Below are positions 8,076 through 17,503 of a stretch of 64,000 nucleotides of DNA, piece after piece. The DNA is taken from NCBI RefSeq assembly GCF_016918855.1, contig NZ_JADKYB010000007.1, positions 124,001-188,000 on the forward strand, given 5' to 3'. Positions within the stretch are counted from its first letter, which is position 1. Every line of letters begins with the position of its first letter. A program made the position numbers and the translations under genes. The DNA is from Actinacidiphila acididurans. GTDB lineage: Bacteria > Actinomycetota > Actinomycetes > Streptomycetales > Streptomycetaceae. A model generated the notes under the pieces. That model saw only the letters and a program-made list of their open reading frames with translations, had not been told where the DNA came from and searched no databases.

Positions 8076-8819
8076 TCAGGAAAAGCTCACCGAGAGCAGG
8101 GCGTCCTGCACGGCCCGGCGCTCGGCGGCGGTGGGGCGGGCCAGGCAGTACACGCCGGTCAGCACCTTGCCGGTGGCGGGGCGGTGGGGGTCGGCGAGCA
8201 TGACGTACCACTGCTCGGTGCCGCCCTCGACGCGGCAGTCCTTGGGGACCGTCAGCGCCGGGCTGATGTTCTTGCCCGGCACGGCCTTGGCCGCCAGACC
8301 CGGGCTCTTGACGACCGAGACGACCAGGTAGCCGCCGCCGGGGGCGAGTTGGTGACGCAGCGGCAGGCACATCTGCTGAGTCGGTTGCGCGCAGGCCGCC
8401 TGGGGCCACAGCGCCTGGCTGGCGGCGAACACGTTGCCGTACGCCTCGCTCCCCTGCCAGCCCGGCGGCAGCCGCAGGGTCAGCGCCGGGTTCCCGAACC
8501 GGACGAGCCGCTTGTCGGTGGTCGGGGGAGGGGTGAAGGTGCGCGGGTCGGTGGTGGGCGCCGCGGTGCCGGCCGCGGCGGGCGGAGGCGCGCCCGGCTC
8601 GGTCCCGGCCCCGCCGTCCCGGCCGCCCCCGGGCAGCAGCACTCCCGCGCCGGCGATGGCGGTCACCAGGAGCGCCGACACCCCGGCGGCCCGGCGGCGC
8701 CGCCTGCGGCGCACCCGTTCCCGGATCCGCTCCAGGCGCTGCGCCGGCGCCGGAAGCTGCGGCACCCCGCGCTCCAGCAACGCCCGCAGGTCGTCCTCCT
8801 CCACGGTCACCCCGTCCAC
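8076..8819 (-). CDS. Membrane-anchored protein paired with an ECF sigma factor
   Basis: A 247-aa protein with a short acidic then very basic cytoplasmic N-terminus (RIRERVRRRRRRR), one transmembrane helix at about residues 45-62, a Pro/Ala/Gly-rich linker and an extracellular domain containing several cysteines (QAACAQPTQQMCLP, KDCRVEGG, GVYCLARP). It follows the sigma factor gene by 25 bp on the same strand. SigE-family ECF genes in Streptomyces are commonly followed by a protein of this shape, presumed to control the sigma factor. It has no zinc-binding HxxxCxxC anti-sigma motif, so regulation would be by another mode. Confidence 0.7.
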   Translation of the reverse strand: MDGVTVEEDDLRALLERGVPQLPAPAQRLERIRERVRRRRRRRAAGVSALLVTAIAGAGVLLPGGGRDGGAGTEPGAPPPAAAGTAAPTTDPRTFTPPPTTDKRLVRFGNPALTLRLPPGWQGSEAYGNVFAASQALWPQAACAQPTQQMCLPLRHQLAPGGGYLVVSVVKSPGLAAKAVPGKNISPALTVPKDCRVEGGTEQWYVMLADPHRPATGKVLTGVYCLARPTAAERRAVQDALLSVSFS

Positions 8820-8844
8820 CCCCCTCCGATGGTCCCCGCGGCTC

Positions 8845-9492
8845 TCAGCACGGCCGCCGCCCGGCGTGATGCCCTTCGTCCACGGCCCGGACGTCCGGCG
8901 ACGTGCGGTCCGCGTCCGATCCGGTCCGCGGGTCCGTGCCGGTCGATCCGGAGGGTGCCGCTTCCCGTACGCCCGCCCGGTCCGGCGATTCCCGGGTGCC
9001 CGGGAGCGAGACCGTGGCCGGCAGGCGGTCGCGCAGGGCGCGCAGGGCCTTGGCGGCCTGGCTCTTGACCGTGCCCTCGGTGCAGCCCAGGGCCTCGGCG
9101 GTCTCGGCGACGCTCAGGTCCTCGAAGTAGCGCAGCACCACCACCGCGCGCTGCCGTACCGGAAGCGCGCGGATCGCCTCGGCCAGGGCCTGTTCCAGGT
9201 CCACGTCGGCGAAGGGGTCGCCCGGGCGGGCGCGGTCCGGCAGTTCGCCGTGCGGGACCTCGGCCCGCCAGCGGCGGCGCCACCACGAGGCGTGGGTGTG
9301 CACCAGCGCCGTACGGACGTACGCCTCCGGGTTCTCCGCGGCGATCCGCGGCCACTTGGGCCAGACCCGGGCCAGGACCGTCTGCAGCAGGTCCTCGGCG
9401 AGGTGGGCGTCGCCCGTGAGCAGCCAGGCGACCCGCAGCAGTCTCGGGCCGCGGGCCGCGACGAATTCCTCGAACCCGAGGGGTTCCCTCAC
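8845..9492 (-). CDS. ECF RNA polymerase sigma factor, SigE70-type
   Basis: A 215-aa group 4 sigma factor. Region 2 reads FEEFVAARGPRLLRVAWLLTGDAHLAEDL with the -10-reading helix near VWPKWPRI. Region 4 reads LPVRQRAVVVLRYFEDLSVAETAEALGCTEGTVKSQ, containing the -35-reading helix-turn-helix. A polar tail of about 50 residues follows. The GTG at 9492 is preferred because GAGG is 6 nt upstream and it gives VREPLGFEEFV, close to the usual family start; an ATG four codons earlier has its G-rich site too near. It is transcribed with the membrane partner downstream. Confidence 0.88.
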   Translation of the reverse strand: MREPLGFEEFVAARGPRLLRVAWLLTGDAHLAEDLLQTVLARVWPKWPRIAAENPEAYVRTALVHTHASWWRRRWRAEVPHGELPDRARPGDPFADVDLEQALAEAIRALPVRQRAVVVLRYFEDLSVAETAEALGCTEGTVKSQAAKALRALRDRLPATVSLPGTRESPDRAGVREAAPSGSTGTDPRTGSDADRTSPDVRAVDEGHHAGRRPC

Positions 9493-9747
9493 CGTCCACC
9501 TCATCTCCCACACTTCAGGAACGCCCTCGGTGCGGAATGAGGTTGCCCCGGACACCCCGGAAAACGGAGCGGGGCCGCGGCGACGCGCGGTGCGGGCGGT
9601 GACGGGGGTACGCGGCGGCGGCCTGTTCCTCGCGCGCGCCGCTTCATTATCACTTTACGCGGTCGCGCAACCACGTCCGGTAATTCTTGAAGCGGGACGT
9701 CTCACCCCCCACACCCCGCAATTCCCGCCCAAGGATTGGAGTGTCCC

Positions 9748-10062
9748 ATGAGGAAACTGCTGACCGCCCTGGCCATGAGCACTGTCGCGATGACCGTACT
9801 CGCGGTGCCCGCCGCAATGGCGTCGACCCCGTCGGCCCCGGCGCCCGGCGCACCCACGGTGAATTTCGTCACGTCGGCCACCTGCACCTCCGGCGGCGGC
9901 AAAGTGGAGTCCGGACTCTCCCTGACCGGTCAGGTCTGCAAGGGCGGTTCCTCGGACGGCGCCTGGGTGATCCCGGACCTGCCGAGCGCCCCCGCGGCGC
10001 CCGGCACTCCCACCGCACCCGGCGCACCCGCGGCTCCGGGCGCCTCCGCGCAGAACGGCTGA
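9748..10062 (+). CDS. Small secreted Pro/Ala-rich protein
   Basis: A 104-aa exported protein: a Sec signal MRKLLTALAMSTVAMTVLAV ending near VPAAMAS, then a core with two cysteines (SATCTSGGGKVE, GQVCKGGSSDG) likely disulfide-bonded, and a low-complexity tail of PGAPAAPGA repeats that may be cell-wall spanning. GGAG lies 8 nt before the ATG at 9748. It is divergent from the ECF sigma gene and convergent with aspS. No family recognised; it resembles the small abundant secreted proteins of Streptomyces but is not a chaplin or rodlin. Confidence 0.7.
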   Translation: MRKLLTALAMSTVAMTVLAVPAAMASTPSAPAPGAPTVNFVTSATCTSGGGKVESGLSLTGQVCKGGSSDGAWVIPDLPSAPAAPGTPTAPGAPAAPGASAQNG

Positions 10063-10080
10063 CCGCCGCCCGGACGGACT

Positions 10081-10115
10081 CCGGCTTCCGGCCCAGGGCG
10101 CGGGCCGGAAGCCGG
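10081..10115. terminator. Bidirectional terminator hairpin before aspS
   Basis: CCGGCTTCCGGCCC and GGGCCGGAAGCCGG make a perfect 14-bp stem with a 7-nt loop between the convergent small secreted protein gene and aspS. Confidence 0.8.
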
Positions 10116-10138
10116 GCTGCTGCGGAGCCTTGAGAAGA

Positions 10139-11905
10139 TCAGCTCTTCTTCTGCTGCCCGCGCAGCGCGAGGTGCAGCTCGCGCAGCCGGGTCTCGGGAA
10201 CTGGCGAGGGCGCCCCCATCAGCAGGTCCTGCGCCTGCTGGTTGAGCGGGAAGGCGATGGTCTCGCGGATGTTCGGCTCGTCCGCCAGCAGCATCACCAT
10301 GCGGTCCACACCCGGTGCGATGCCGCCGTGCGGCGGGGCGCCGTAGTGGAACGCCCGGAGCATGCCGCCGAACTCGGCCGCCACGGTCTCGCGGGAGTAG
10401 CCGGCGATCTCGAACGCCTTGTACATCACGTCCGGCTCGTGGTTCCGGATCGCGCCCGAGGACAGCTCGACACCGTTGCAGACGATGTCGTACTGCCAGG
10501 CCAGCACGTCCAGCGGGTCCTTGGTCTCCAGCGCCTCCAGACCGCCCTGCGGCATGGAGAACGGGTTGTGGGAGAACTCGATCTGCCCGGTGTCCTCGTT
10601 GCGCTCGAACATCGGGAAGTCCACGATCCAGCAGAAGCGGAAGACATCCTCGGTGAACTGGCCGGCCCGGCGCGCGGCCTCCACCCGGACCGCGCCCATG
10701 ATCCGCGAGACCTCGTCGAAGTCCCCGGCGCCGAAGAAGACCGCGGTGCCGGGCTTGGCGCCGACCGCGGCGACCAGGGCGGTGACGTCCTCCTCGGTGA
10801 GGAACTTGGCGATCGGCCCGGTCAGCGCGTTGCCCTCGCCGACCCGGACCCACGCCAGGCCCTGGGCGCCGAGCGAGACCGCGTACTCGCCGAGGGAGTC
10901 GAAGAACTTGCGCGGCTGGTCACCGGTGTCCGGCACGGCCAGGGCGCGCACGTGCTTGCCGGCGAACGCCTTGAAGTCGGAGCCCGCGAAGACGCCGGAG
11001 ACGTCGACCAGTTCCAGCGAGGTGCGCAGGTCCGGCTTGTCGTTGCCGTACTTGACCATCGCCTCGCGGTAGGGGATGCGCGGGAACGGCGAGGTGACGT
11101 GGCGGCCGCCGCCGAACTCGGTGAACAGGTCGGTCATCACCTTCTCGATGACGCCGAACACGTCCTCCTGCTCCACGAAGCTCATCTCGACGTCGAGCTG
11201 GTAGAACTCGCCGGGCGAGCGGTCGGCGCGGGAGTCCTCGTCGCGGAAGCAGGGCGCGATCTGGAAGTACCGGTCGAAGCCGGAGATCATCAGGAGCTGC
11301 TTGAACTGCTGCGGGGCCTGCGGCAGCGCGTAGAAGGTCCCGGGGTGCACCCGGGAGGGCACCAGGAAGTCGCGGGCGCCCTCGGGCGAGGTGGCCGACA
11401 GGATCGGGGTGGCCATCTCGTTGAAGCCGAGCGCGGTCATCTCGCGCCGCAGGAAGGCGATCACCTGGGTGCGCAGCATGATGTTGCGGTGCATGCGCTG
11501 GCGGCGCAGGTCGAGGAAGCGGTTGGTCAGCCGCATCTCCTCGTTGGCGTTGTCCTCCGGGAAGACCGGGAAGGGCAGCGCGTCGGCGGCGCCCAGCACC
11601 TCGAAGGAGGTCACCTCGACCTCGACCTCGCCGGTGGCCAGGTCCGGGTTGATGTTCTCGTCGGCGCGGGCCACGACCCGGCCGTCCACCCGGACCACGG
11701 ACTCCTTGGACTGGCCGGACAGCTGCTCGTACGCCGGGGAGCCGGGGCGGGCCACGAGCTGCGTGAAGCCGTAGTGGTCACGCAGGTCGACGAAGAGGAT
11801 GCCGCCCAGATCACGGCGATTGTGCAGCCAGCCGGACAGGCGGACGTCGGTGCCGACGTCGGTGGCGCGCAGTTCGCCGCAAGTGTGGGACCGGTACCGG
11901 TGCAT
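10139..11905 (-). CDS. aspS: Aspartyl-tRNA synthetase
   Basis: Class II bacterial-type AspRS, 588 aa, charging tRNA-Asp. The N-terminal OB-fold anticodon domain starts [18 protein letters not shown] and contains [17 protein letters not shown]. The catalytic core has the FLDLRR and motif 2 segment [21 protein letters not shown], a bacterial insert (GAD) domain in the middle and motif 3 in [19 protein letters not shown]. The ATG at 11905 matches the conserved family start; the upstream 62 codons are GC-rich non-homologous sequence. Divergent from the PP2C phosphatase gene at 12110. Confidence 0.97.
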   Translation of the reverse strand: MHRYRSHTCGELRATDVGTDVRLSGWLHNRRDLGGILFVDLRDHYGFTQLVARPGSPAYEQLSGQSKESVVRVDGRVVARADENINPDLATGEVEVEVTSFEVLGAADALPFPVFPEDNANEEMRLTNRFLDLRRQRMHRNIMLRTQVIAFLRREMTALGFNEMATPILSATSPEGARDFLVPSRVHPGTFYALPQAPQQFKQLLMISGFDRYFQIAPCFRDEDSRADRSPGEFYQLDVEMSFVEQEDVFGVIEKVMTDLFTEFGGGRHVTSPFPRIPYREAMVKYGNDKPDLRTSLELVDVSGVFAGSDFKAFAGKHVRALAVPDTGDQPRKFFDSLGEYAVSLGAQGLAWVRVGEGNALTGPIAKFLTEEDVTALVAAVGAKPGTAVFFGAGDFDEVSRIMGAVRVEAARRAGQFTEDVFRFCWIVDFPMFERNEDTGQIEFSHNPFSMPQGGLEALETKDPLDVLAWQYDIVCNGVELSSGAIRNHEPDVMYKAFEIAGYSRETVAAEFGGMLRAFHYGAPPHGGIAPGVDRMVMLLADEPNIRETIAFPLNQQAQDLLMGAPSPVPETRLRELHLALRGQQKKS

Positions 11906-12072
11906 CTCTCGTCTCTCGTCCCGTCTCGTCCAGACCCGGGCCTCGTCCGGGCCCGTGGGTGTCGGGCTCAGCCTACCGGCGCCCGCCCCCGCTCCCCCAG
12001 CCGGATACCGGGCCACGGGCCGGCCACGGGCGGAACACGGCCGGAACGTCTCTTGCCATATCTTGCCCCGGC

Positions 12073-12101
12073 TTGTCGAATACCGACCCATTCCTCATAA
12101 A
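12073..12101 (+). promoter_or_regulatory. Sigma-70-like promoter, probably giving a leaderless mRNA
   Basis: TTGTCG (12073-12078), a 17-bp spacer and CATAAA (12096-12101). The ATG of the next gene is only 8 bp past the -10 element and no ribosome site intervenes, so the transcript is probably leaderless. Confidence 0.5.
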
Positions 12102-12109
12102 CTGGCGAA

Positions 12110-14206
12110 ATGCGCACTGAGGACGTCCTTGCCGCAGTGGGCTACGGCCTGTGGCAGTGGGACGAATCCACCGGCACGGTGACGGTCGACGGCCGCGCCG
12201 CCCGGCTGCTGGAGCTGTCCGGCGGTGCCGCCACGCACCGGTCGTCGGCGGTACGGGAGCGGCTGCACGCCGCGGACTACGTGGCACTGGCCGGCGCGGT
12301 GTCGCTGGCCACCGCCGAGGGCACGGTCGCCGAGTCCGTGCTGCGGGTGACCGGCGACGACGGCAGCGTGCGGCGCACCGTACGGGCCCGGCTGCGCCGG
12401 CAGGGTCCGCTGCTCAGCGGGTCGCTGCACGAGGTACGCCCCGGCCGGCCCGGGGAGCAGGCGGCGCCGGCCGGCGGGCGGCGGCAGGTCCGCGAGGCGT
12501 TCCTGCTGGACGCCGGGCGGGCGCTGGCCGAGGCGGACTCCACCGCGGAGGTGCTGCGGGTCGCGGCCGGCCTGTCGCTGCCCGGCTTCTCGCCCGACGG
12601 CCTCGCGGTGTTCGGCCTGGACGGCGACCGGCTGGCCCTCATCGGCCGACACGGACGGGAGACGGTCGCCGACGGCCCGTTCACGCAGATGCCGCTGACC
12701 ACGGACTACCCGGCCGCGCTCGTGGTCCGCACCGGGCAGGCGGTCTACCTGCCCACCCCCGAGGAGTACGAGAAGCGGTTCCCGGACACGTGGCCGCTGA
12801 CCCGCCCCTTCGGCCGCTCCTCGTGGGCGTTCCTGCCGCTGACCGTGGCGGGCACCACCATCGGCGCGTGGCTTGCCGCCTTCCGGGAGCCGGTGGAGTT
12901 CACCCCCGACGAGCGGTCGGTGCTCACCACCGTGGCCCGGATGCTCGCCCAGGCGCTGTCCCGGGCCCAGGTGCAGGAGTCGGAGCGGGCGATGCCCGAC
13001 GGGCCGCGGCACGCCGTGCCGCCGGTGTCCGAGCCCGGCATCGACGGCATGAAGATGGCCGCCCGCTACGTGCCGACCGGCGGCGGGCTCCAGGTCGGCG
13101 GCGACTGGTACGACGTGATCGACCTGCCCTCGGGACGTACCGCGATCGTCATCGGCGACGTGCAGGGCCACGACGTACGGGCCGCGGGGATCATGGGCCA
13201 GCTCCGGATCGCGCTGCGCGCCTACGCCGCCGAGGGGCACGGCCCGGACGCGGTGATGTCCCGCACCTCGCGGTTCCTGGCCGCCCTCGACGGTCACCGG
13301 GACCCGTCGGAGATACGGTTCGCCACCTGCATGTACGTCGAGGTGGACCCGGCCACCGGCACGCTGGACCTGGTCCGGGCCGGCCATCCGGAGCCCGCGG
13401 TACGGCTCGGTGACGGCAGCGCCATCGTGCGCCGCACTCCCGGCGGGCTGCCGCTGGGCATCGACCCGGACGCGGACTACCGGACCACCCGGCTGGTGCT
13501 GGAGCCCGGCGAGGTGCTGATGCTGTGCACCGACGGCCTGATCGAGACCGGCGGGCACGACCTGGAGACTGGCTGGTCACGGCTGACCGGCGTGCTGGAG
13601 GCCGGCCCCGCCCACGACCTCGAGGCGCTGGCCGACGCCATGGTCCGCGCGGTGCACGGACCGGGCTCGCACCACACCACCGGGCCGCTGGCCGACCGGC
13701 GCGAGGACGACATCGCGCTGGTCCTGCTGCGCCGCGACCCGGACGGCCCGACCTGCGCGATGCCCAGCCGCCGCACCGTCATCACGGTGCCGCAGGACGA
13801 GCCGGCCGCGATCAAGTCGGCGCGCGACGACATCCGCGCGCTGCTGCACGACTGGGCCTCGGACGACCAGCGCGAGTCCGCGGTGCTGCTGGTCTCGGAG
13901 CTGGTCGCCAACGTCCTGGTGCACACCGACGCCGACGCGTTGCTGGCCGCGGAGCTGACCGGCCTGCCCGGGGTGCGCCGGCTGCACGTCGAGGTCGCCG
14001 ACTCCTCCGACGAGATGCCGCACCGCCGCTCCCCCGGCGAGATGGCGTCCTCCGGCCGCGGCCTGCTGCTGCTCGAGGAACTGGCCGACTGCTGCGGCGT
14101 GAATCCGCGGGGCGACGGCAAGTGCATCTGGTTCGACTTCGTCGAGCCGCCCACCTCGGCCCCGCCGGGCGAGCCGGCGCCCGGGGAGCCGCGCGCGGCC
14201 GCGTAG
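12110..14206 (+). CDS. PAS-GAF-PP2C (SpoIIE-type) phosphatase with C-terminal RsbW-like ATPase domain
   Basis: A 698-aa multidomain signalling protein. Residues ~1-110 resemble a PAS domain (VGYGLWQWDESTGTVTVDG). Residues ~125-290 form a GAF domain. Residues ~310-530 are a PP2C/SpoIIE phosphatase with the metal-binding aspartates in GGDWYDVIDL and IGDVQGHDV, plus CTDGLIET and REDDIAL. Residues ~550-670 are a HATPase_c_2 domain (ELVANVLVHTDAD, SSGRGLLLLEELADC). Such proteins dephosphorylate STAS anti-sigma antagonists and may rephosphorylate them, so partner switching is the expected role. The partner is not evident; the STAS protein at 2756 lacks the usual serine. Likely translated from a leaderless mRNA. 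Confidence 0.9.
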   Translation: MRTEDVLAAVGYGLWQWDESTGTVTVDGRAARLLELSGGAATHRSSAVRERLHAADYVALAGAVSLATAEGTVAESVLRVTGDDGSVRRTVRARLRRQGPLLSGSLHEVRPGRPGEQAAPAGGRRQVREAFLLDAGRALAEADSTAEVLRVAAGLSLPGFSPDGLAVFGLDGDRLALIGRHGRETVADGPFTQMPLTTDYPAALVVRTGQAVYLPTPEEYEKRFPDTWPLTRPFGRSSWAFLPLTVAGTTIGAWLAAFREPVEFTPDERSVLTTVARMLAQALSRAQVQESERAMPDGPRHAVPPVSEPGIDGMKMAARYVPTGGGLQVGGDWYDVIDLPSGRTAIVIGDVQGHDVRAAGIMGQLRIALRAYAAEGHGPDAVMSRTSRFLAALDGHRDPSEIRFATCMYVEVDPATGTLDLVRAGHPEPAVRLGDGSAIVRRTPGGLPLGIDPDADYRTTRLVLEPGEVLMLCTDGLIETGGHDLETGWSRLTGVLEAGPAHDLEALADAMVRAVHGPGSHHTTGPLADRREDDIALVLLRRDPDGPTCAMPSRRTVITVPQDEPAAIKSARDDIRALLHDWASDDQRESAVLLVSELVANVLVHTDADALLAAELTGLPGVRRLHVEVADSSDEMPHRRSPGEMASSGRGLLLLEELADCCGVNPRGDGKCIWFDFVEPPTSAPPGEPAPGEPRAAA

Positions 14207-14328
14207 CCGGGGCCACGTCATCGGGGGCCCGCCGCCACGGCACCCCGCACGACCGCACGCGTAACACCGCGTACCGGCCGGCGCGTCACTGGTGTGACCG
14301 ATGTTCCGGCCGAACGGAAGGCACGATC

Positions 14329-15507
14329 GTGCGCGTATTGAGGGCTGTGGCGGTGGCCGCCGCAATGGTGACGGTGGGGGCGGCGGGGATGCTGGCCCCC
14401 CAAGCGGCGGTGGCGGGAACGCCGGGCGGCGGATTCGTGCGGCCGGCGCTGCCGCCCGGCGACGGCTCGCTGATCGGTGCGCTGCCGGTGGACGCGGGCG
14501 CCACCTGGGCGTTCGGGATGACGTTCGTCCCGTACGGCCGGGGCAGCGCCGTCACGCCGCTGCTGCTGACCGGGGACGGCGCGGGCCGGTGGAGCCAGGC
14601 ACCGCTGGCCCCCTTCGGCGGGCACAGCCGGATCAACGCGGCGGCAGCGCACGGCGCCGGGGACGGCTGGGTGGTGGGCGACGAGGACGACTCGCTGGGC
14701 GGGATCTGGACCCAGCACTGGAACGGCTCGGCCTGGTCGCTGGTGACCGCGCCGCTGCCGGACGGGGCACGCGGCGGCGGCCTGCTGTCGGTGTCCGAGC
14801 CGGCCCCGGACGACGTGTGGGGCGCGGGCTGGTCGGAGATCACCGACAGCGTGATCCCCGACCCGAACGGCGGCCCGACCCAGATCGTCTCGCACTTCGA
14901 GGCGCTGGTGGAGCACTGGGACGGCTCCGCCTGGAAGCGGATCCCGGTGCCGCAGCCGGCGGACTTCACCCCGCAGACCGTGGTGGCCCGCGGGCCCGGC
15001 GACGTGTGGGTGGCCGGCTACAGCGCCGAGGACAACCCCGAGATCCAGCACTTCGACGGGCAGAACTGGACCAAGGAGGCACTGCCGGCCACCGGCGTGT
15101 TCGGCGAGGTCGCCCAGCTCGGCCAGAGCCCGGACGGCAGGCTGTGGGCGGTGGGCCGTACCGGCCTGGACGACAGCGACCGCGGGCACGCCCTGGTGCT
15201 GCGCCGTACCGCCGGCACCTGGCGCCAGGTCGCGGCCCCGCCGGCCCTGCACCGCTTCACCGGTCTCGCGGTCACCCCGGGCGGGATCACGGCGGTCGGC
15301 GACACCATTGCCGACGGCTCCCCCGCCCTCTACCGGCTGACCGGGCCGGCCTGGCGGCAGGTCCCGCTGCCGCAGCCGTCCGACGGGTCGTACTGGTACG
15401 TGCTCGGGCTCGCGGCCGGTCCCGCCGGCCTCACCCTGGCCGGCGCCGCGCAGACGTCGGAGACGACCGAGCCGGTTCCGCTGGTGCTCACCGGGTCCGG
15501 CGGCTGA
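14329..15507 (+). CDS. Secreted beta-propeller-like protein, unknown function
   Basis: A 392-aa exported protein with a Sec signal (VRVLRAVAVAAAMVTVGA, cleavage near AAVAG) and repeating segments of the type W..G..WVVG, HWNGSAWSLV, DVWGAGW, HWDGSAWKRIPVP, DVWVAGY, HFDGQNWTK, LWAVG and WRQVPLPQP. That periodicity of Trp and Gly suggests a six- to seven-bladed propeller of the kelch or galactose-oxidase-like kind. No catalytic residues can be named. A GTG at 14329 with GGAAGG 8 nt upstream is chosen. It stands alone, convergent with the M18 aminopeptidase. Confidence 0.75.
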   Translation: MRVLRAVAVAAAMVTVGAAGMLAPQAAVAGTPGGGFVRPALPPGDGSLIGALPVDAGATWAFGMTFVPYGRGSAVTPLLLTGDGAGRWSQAPLAPFGGHSRINAAAAHGAGDGWVVGDEDDSLGGIWTQHWNGSAWSLVTAPLPDGARGGGLLSVSEPAPDDVWGAGWSEITDSVIPDPNGGPTQIVSHFEALVEHWDGSAWKRIPVPQPADFTPQTVVARGPGDVWVAGYSAEDNPEIQHFDGQNWTKEALPATGVFGEVAQLGQSPDGRLWAVGRTGLDDSDRGHALVLRRTAGTWRQVAAPPALHRFTGLAVTPGGITAVGDTIADGSPALYRLTGPAWRQVPLPQPSDGSYWYVLGLAAGPAGLTLAGAAQTSETTEPVPLVLTGSGG

Positions 15508-15568
15508 GCGGCAGCCGTACGGCCTGTACGGCCCGTACGGCCCGGTCGGTTCGCTCCCGTCCGTCCGG

Positions 15569-16852
15569 TCAGTCCGTCAGGAACGCGGTGAGCGCCGCGG
15601 CCAGGTAGCCGGGGTCGTCGGCCGCGCACAGTTCGCGGGCGGAGTGCATGGACAGGATGGGCACGCCGACGTCGACCGTGGCGATGCCGTGGCGGGCGGC
15701 GGTGATCGGGCCGATCGTGGTGCCGCACGGGATGGTGTTGTTGGACACGAAGTGCTGGAACGGCACCCCGGCGCGCTCGCAGGCGGCGGCGAACAGGGCC
15801 CGGCCGGTGCCCTCGGTGGCGTAGCGCTGGTTGACGTTGGCCTTCAGGATGGGGCCGCCGCCCGCCTTCGGGTGGTGGGTGGGGTCGTGGCGCTCGGCGT
15901 AGTTCGGGTGCACCGCGTGGCCGACGTCGGAGGAGACGCAGACCGTGCCGGCCAGGGCCCGCAGCCGGTCCTCGTAGCTGCCGCCGCGGGCGTGCACCGA
16001 GCGCTCCAGCACATTGCCGAGCAGCGGGCCGCGCGCGCCGGAGTCGGACTCGCTGCCGTTCTCCTCGTGGTCGAAGGCGGCCAGCACCGGCACGTACGGC
16101 AGCGCGTCCCCGGTCGCCGCGGCGGCCAGCAGCGCGGCCAGCCCGGCGTGCACGGACAGCAGGTTGTCCAGCCGCGGGGCGGCCAGCAGTTCGCCGTCGC
16201 GGCCGAGCCGGGCGGGCGGCTGCACGTCGTGCGTCATCAGGTCCCAGCCGGTCACCTCGGTGGCCGGCACGCCCGCTTCCTCGGCCAGGAAGACGATCAG
16301 GTCGCCGTCCTGCGCCTCGCCCAGTCCCCACAGCGGCTGGAGGTGGCGCTGCTTGTCCAGGGTCAGGCCGTCGTTGACCGACCGGTCGAGGTGGATGGCG
16401 AGCTGCGCGACCCGCAGCAGCGGCCGGTCCACCGAGACCAGCCTGGTCGACCCGTCGCGCAGCACCAGCCGGCCGGCCAGGCCCAGGTCCCGGTCGAGCC
16501 AGCTGTTGATCAGCGGGCCGCCGTAGACCTCCACGGCCACCTGCCGCCAGCCGTGCGCGCCCAGGTCCGGCCGGGGCTTGACCCGCAGGTTCGGCGAGTC
16601 CGTGTGTGCGCCGACCACTCGGTACGGGCTGTACGGAAGGGCTCCGCCCGGGACGAACCAGGCGATCACCGCGCCGCCGCGCAGCACGAATTTGCCGCCG
16701 CTTTCGCCGTCCCACGCGTCCGTCTCGCTCACCTGCCGGAAGCCGGCTGCCGTCAGTCGCTCCGCGACGGTGGCCACGGCGTGGTACGGCGAGGGGCTCG
16801 CCGTGACGAACGCGGCGAGGTCATCTGTGTGGGTGTGGTCGAAAGGGCTCAT
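15569..16852 (-). CDS. apeB: M18 family aminopeptidase (aspartyl aminopeptidase type)
   Basis: A 427-aa cytosolic metallopeptidase that removes N-terminal acidic residues from peptides and forms large tetrahedral complexes in the family. Metal and catalytic segments are visible: VGAHTDSPNLRVKP (first metal His), AAFDHEENGSES (Asp-His-Glu-Glu), VSSDVGHAVHPNY and the C-terminal ILSMHSARE. GCGTTIGPITAARHGI is also family typical. The ATG at 16852 gives MSPFDHTHTDDLAAFVTASPSP, the usual start. The long upstream intergenic repeat region begins immediately before it. Confidence 0.93.
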   Translation of the reverse strand: MSPFDHTHTDDLAAFVTASPSPYHAVATVAERLTAAGFRQVSETDAWDGESGGKFVLRGGAVIAWFVPGGALPYSPYRVVGAHTDSPNLRVKPRPDLGAHGWRQVAVEVYGGPLINSWLDRDLGLAGRLVLRDGSTRLVSVDRPLLRVAQLAIHLDRSVNDGLTLDKQRHLQPLWGLGEAQDGDLIVFLAEEAGVPATEVTGWDLMTHDVQPPARLGRDGELLAAPRLDNLLSVHAGLAALLAAAATGDALPYVPVLAAFDHEENGSESDSGARGPLLGNVLERSVHARGGSYEDRLRALAGTVCVSSDVGHAVHPNYAERHDPTHHPKAGGGPILKANVNQRYATEGTGRALFAAACERAGVPFQHFVSNNTIPCGTTIGPITAARHGIATVDVGVPILSMHSARELCAADDPGYLAAALTAFLTD

Positions 16853-16980
16853 GGCGGCCAAGCATAGGTTCGGGCCGGGCGAAGGGTGCCGTACTCCTTC
16901 GGCGGTGCGTTCTTCCGGCTTGGGCTTTTTACGGTTTCCAGCTCGGGGGGTTGCTGCTGTGTGCCGGGGCCTGCTGCGTT

Positions 16981-17242
16981 GTGGTTCCTCGCGCCCACGC
17001 GGCGCCAGCCGCACATCGGACACAGCCCCGCGCCCCTATGTCGGTGCCGCACTCCGCCTGGGCGGCAGCCCGCCGTCGTACCTGCGGTACATCGCCGGCT
17101 GCCGCCGCATCGTGGTTGCTCGCGCCCACGCGGCGCCAGCCGCACATCGGACACAGCCCCGCGCCCCTATGTCGGTGCCGCACTCCGCCTGGGCGGCAGC
17201 CCGCCGTCGTACCTGCGGTACACCGCCGGCTGCCGCCGCATC
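16981..17242. repeat. 131-bp direct tandem duplication
   Basis: 16981-17111 and 17112-17242 are the same 131-bp sequence with two mismatches (C/G at base 7 and T/C near the end). Partial further copies follow: ggttgctcgcgcagttccc at 17246, then the cgcccacgcggcgcc core again at about 17307 and 17427. The gcgcagttccccgcgcccc core looks like the abundant dispersed intergenic element of Streptomyces (from memory). The whole gap 16853-17503 has no convincing gene. Confidence 0.85.
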
Positions 17243-17356
17243 GTGGTTGCTCGCGCAGTTCCCCGCGCCCCTTTGGGTGCCGCACTCCACCGGGTCATGG
17301 TTGCTCGCCCCCACGCGGCGCCAGCCGCACATCGGGCACAGCCCCGCGCCCCTCAT

Positions 17357-17407
17357 GGGTGCCGCACTCCACCGGGTGCCGCACTCCACCGGGTGCCGCA
17401 CTCCGCC
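17357..17407. repeat. 17-bp tandem repeat, three copies
   Basis: gggtgccgcactccacc at 17357-17373 and 17374-17390, and a third copy at 17391-17407 with one change. It sits inside the same repeat-rich gap. Confidence 0.8.
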
Positions 17408-17503
17408 GGGTCGTGGTTGCTCGCGCCCACGCGGCGCCGGCCGCACATCGGGTGCAGATCGGACAGCTATCGGGTGCCGTACGCCGTCAGCGGCAGCAAC
17501 GGA

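Noticed and set aside
8076..8819. Classical zinc-binding anti-sigma (ZAS) protein
   Set aside because: The membrane protein next to the ECF sigma factor has no HxxxCxxC motif in its cytoplasmic part.
10130..12100. Plus-strand open frame of 656 codons over aspS
   Set aside because: Exact antisense of the aspartyl-tRNA synthetase gene; the aspS frame has all class II motifs and the antisense has none.
17357..17407. CRISPR or integron-like repeats
   Set aside because: Only three contiguous 17-bp copies with no spacers and no associated genes.
16886..17503. Possible coding sequence in the repeat-rich gap upstream of the M18 gene
   Set aside because: All frames translate the 131-bp repeat into Cys/His/Pro/Arg-rich peptides in equal quality on both strands, and there is no ribosome site; treated as a non-coding repeat.
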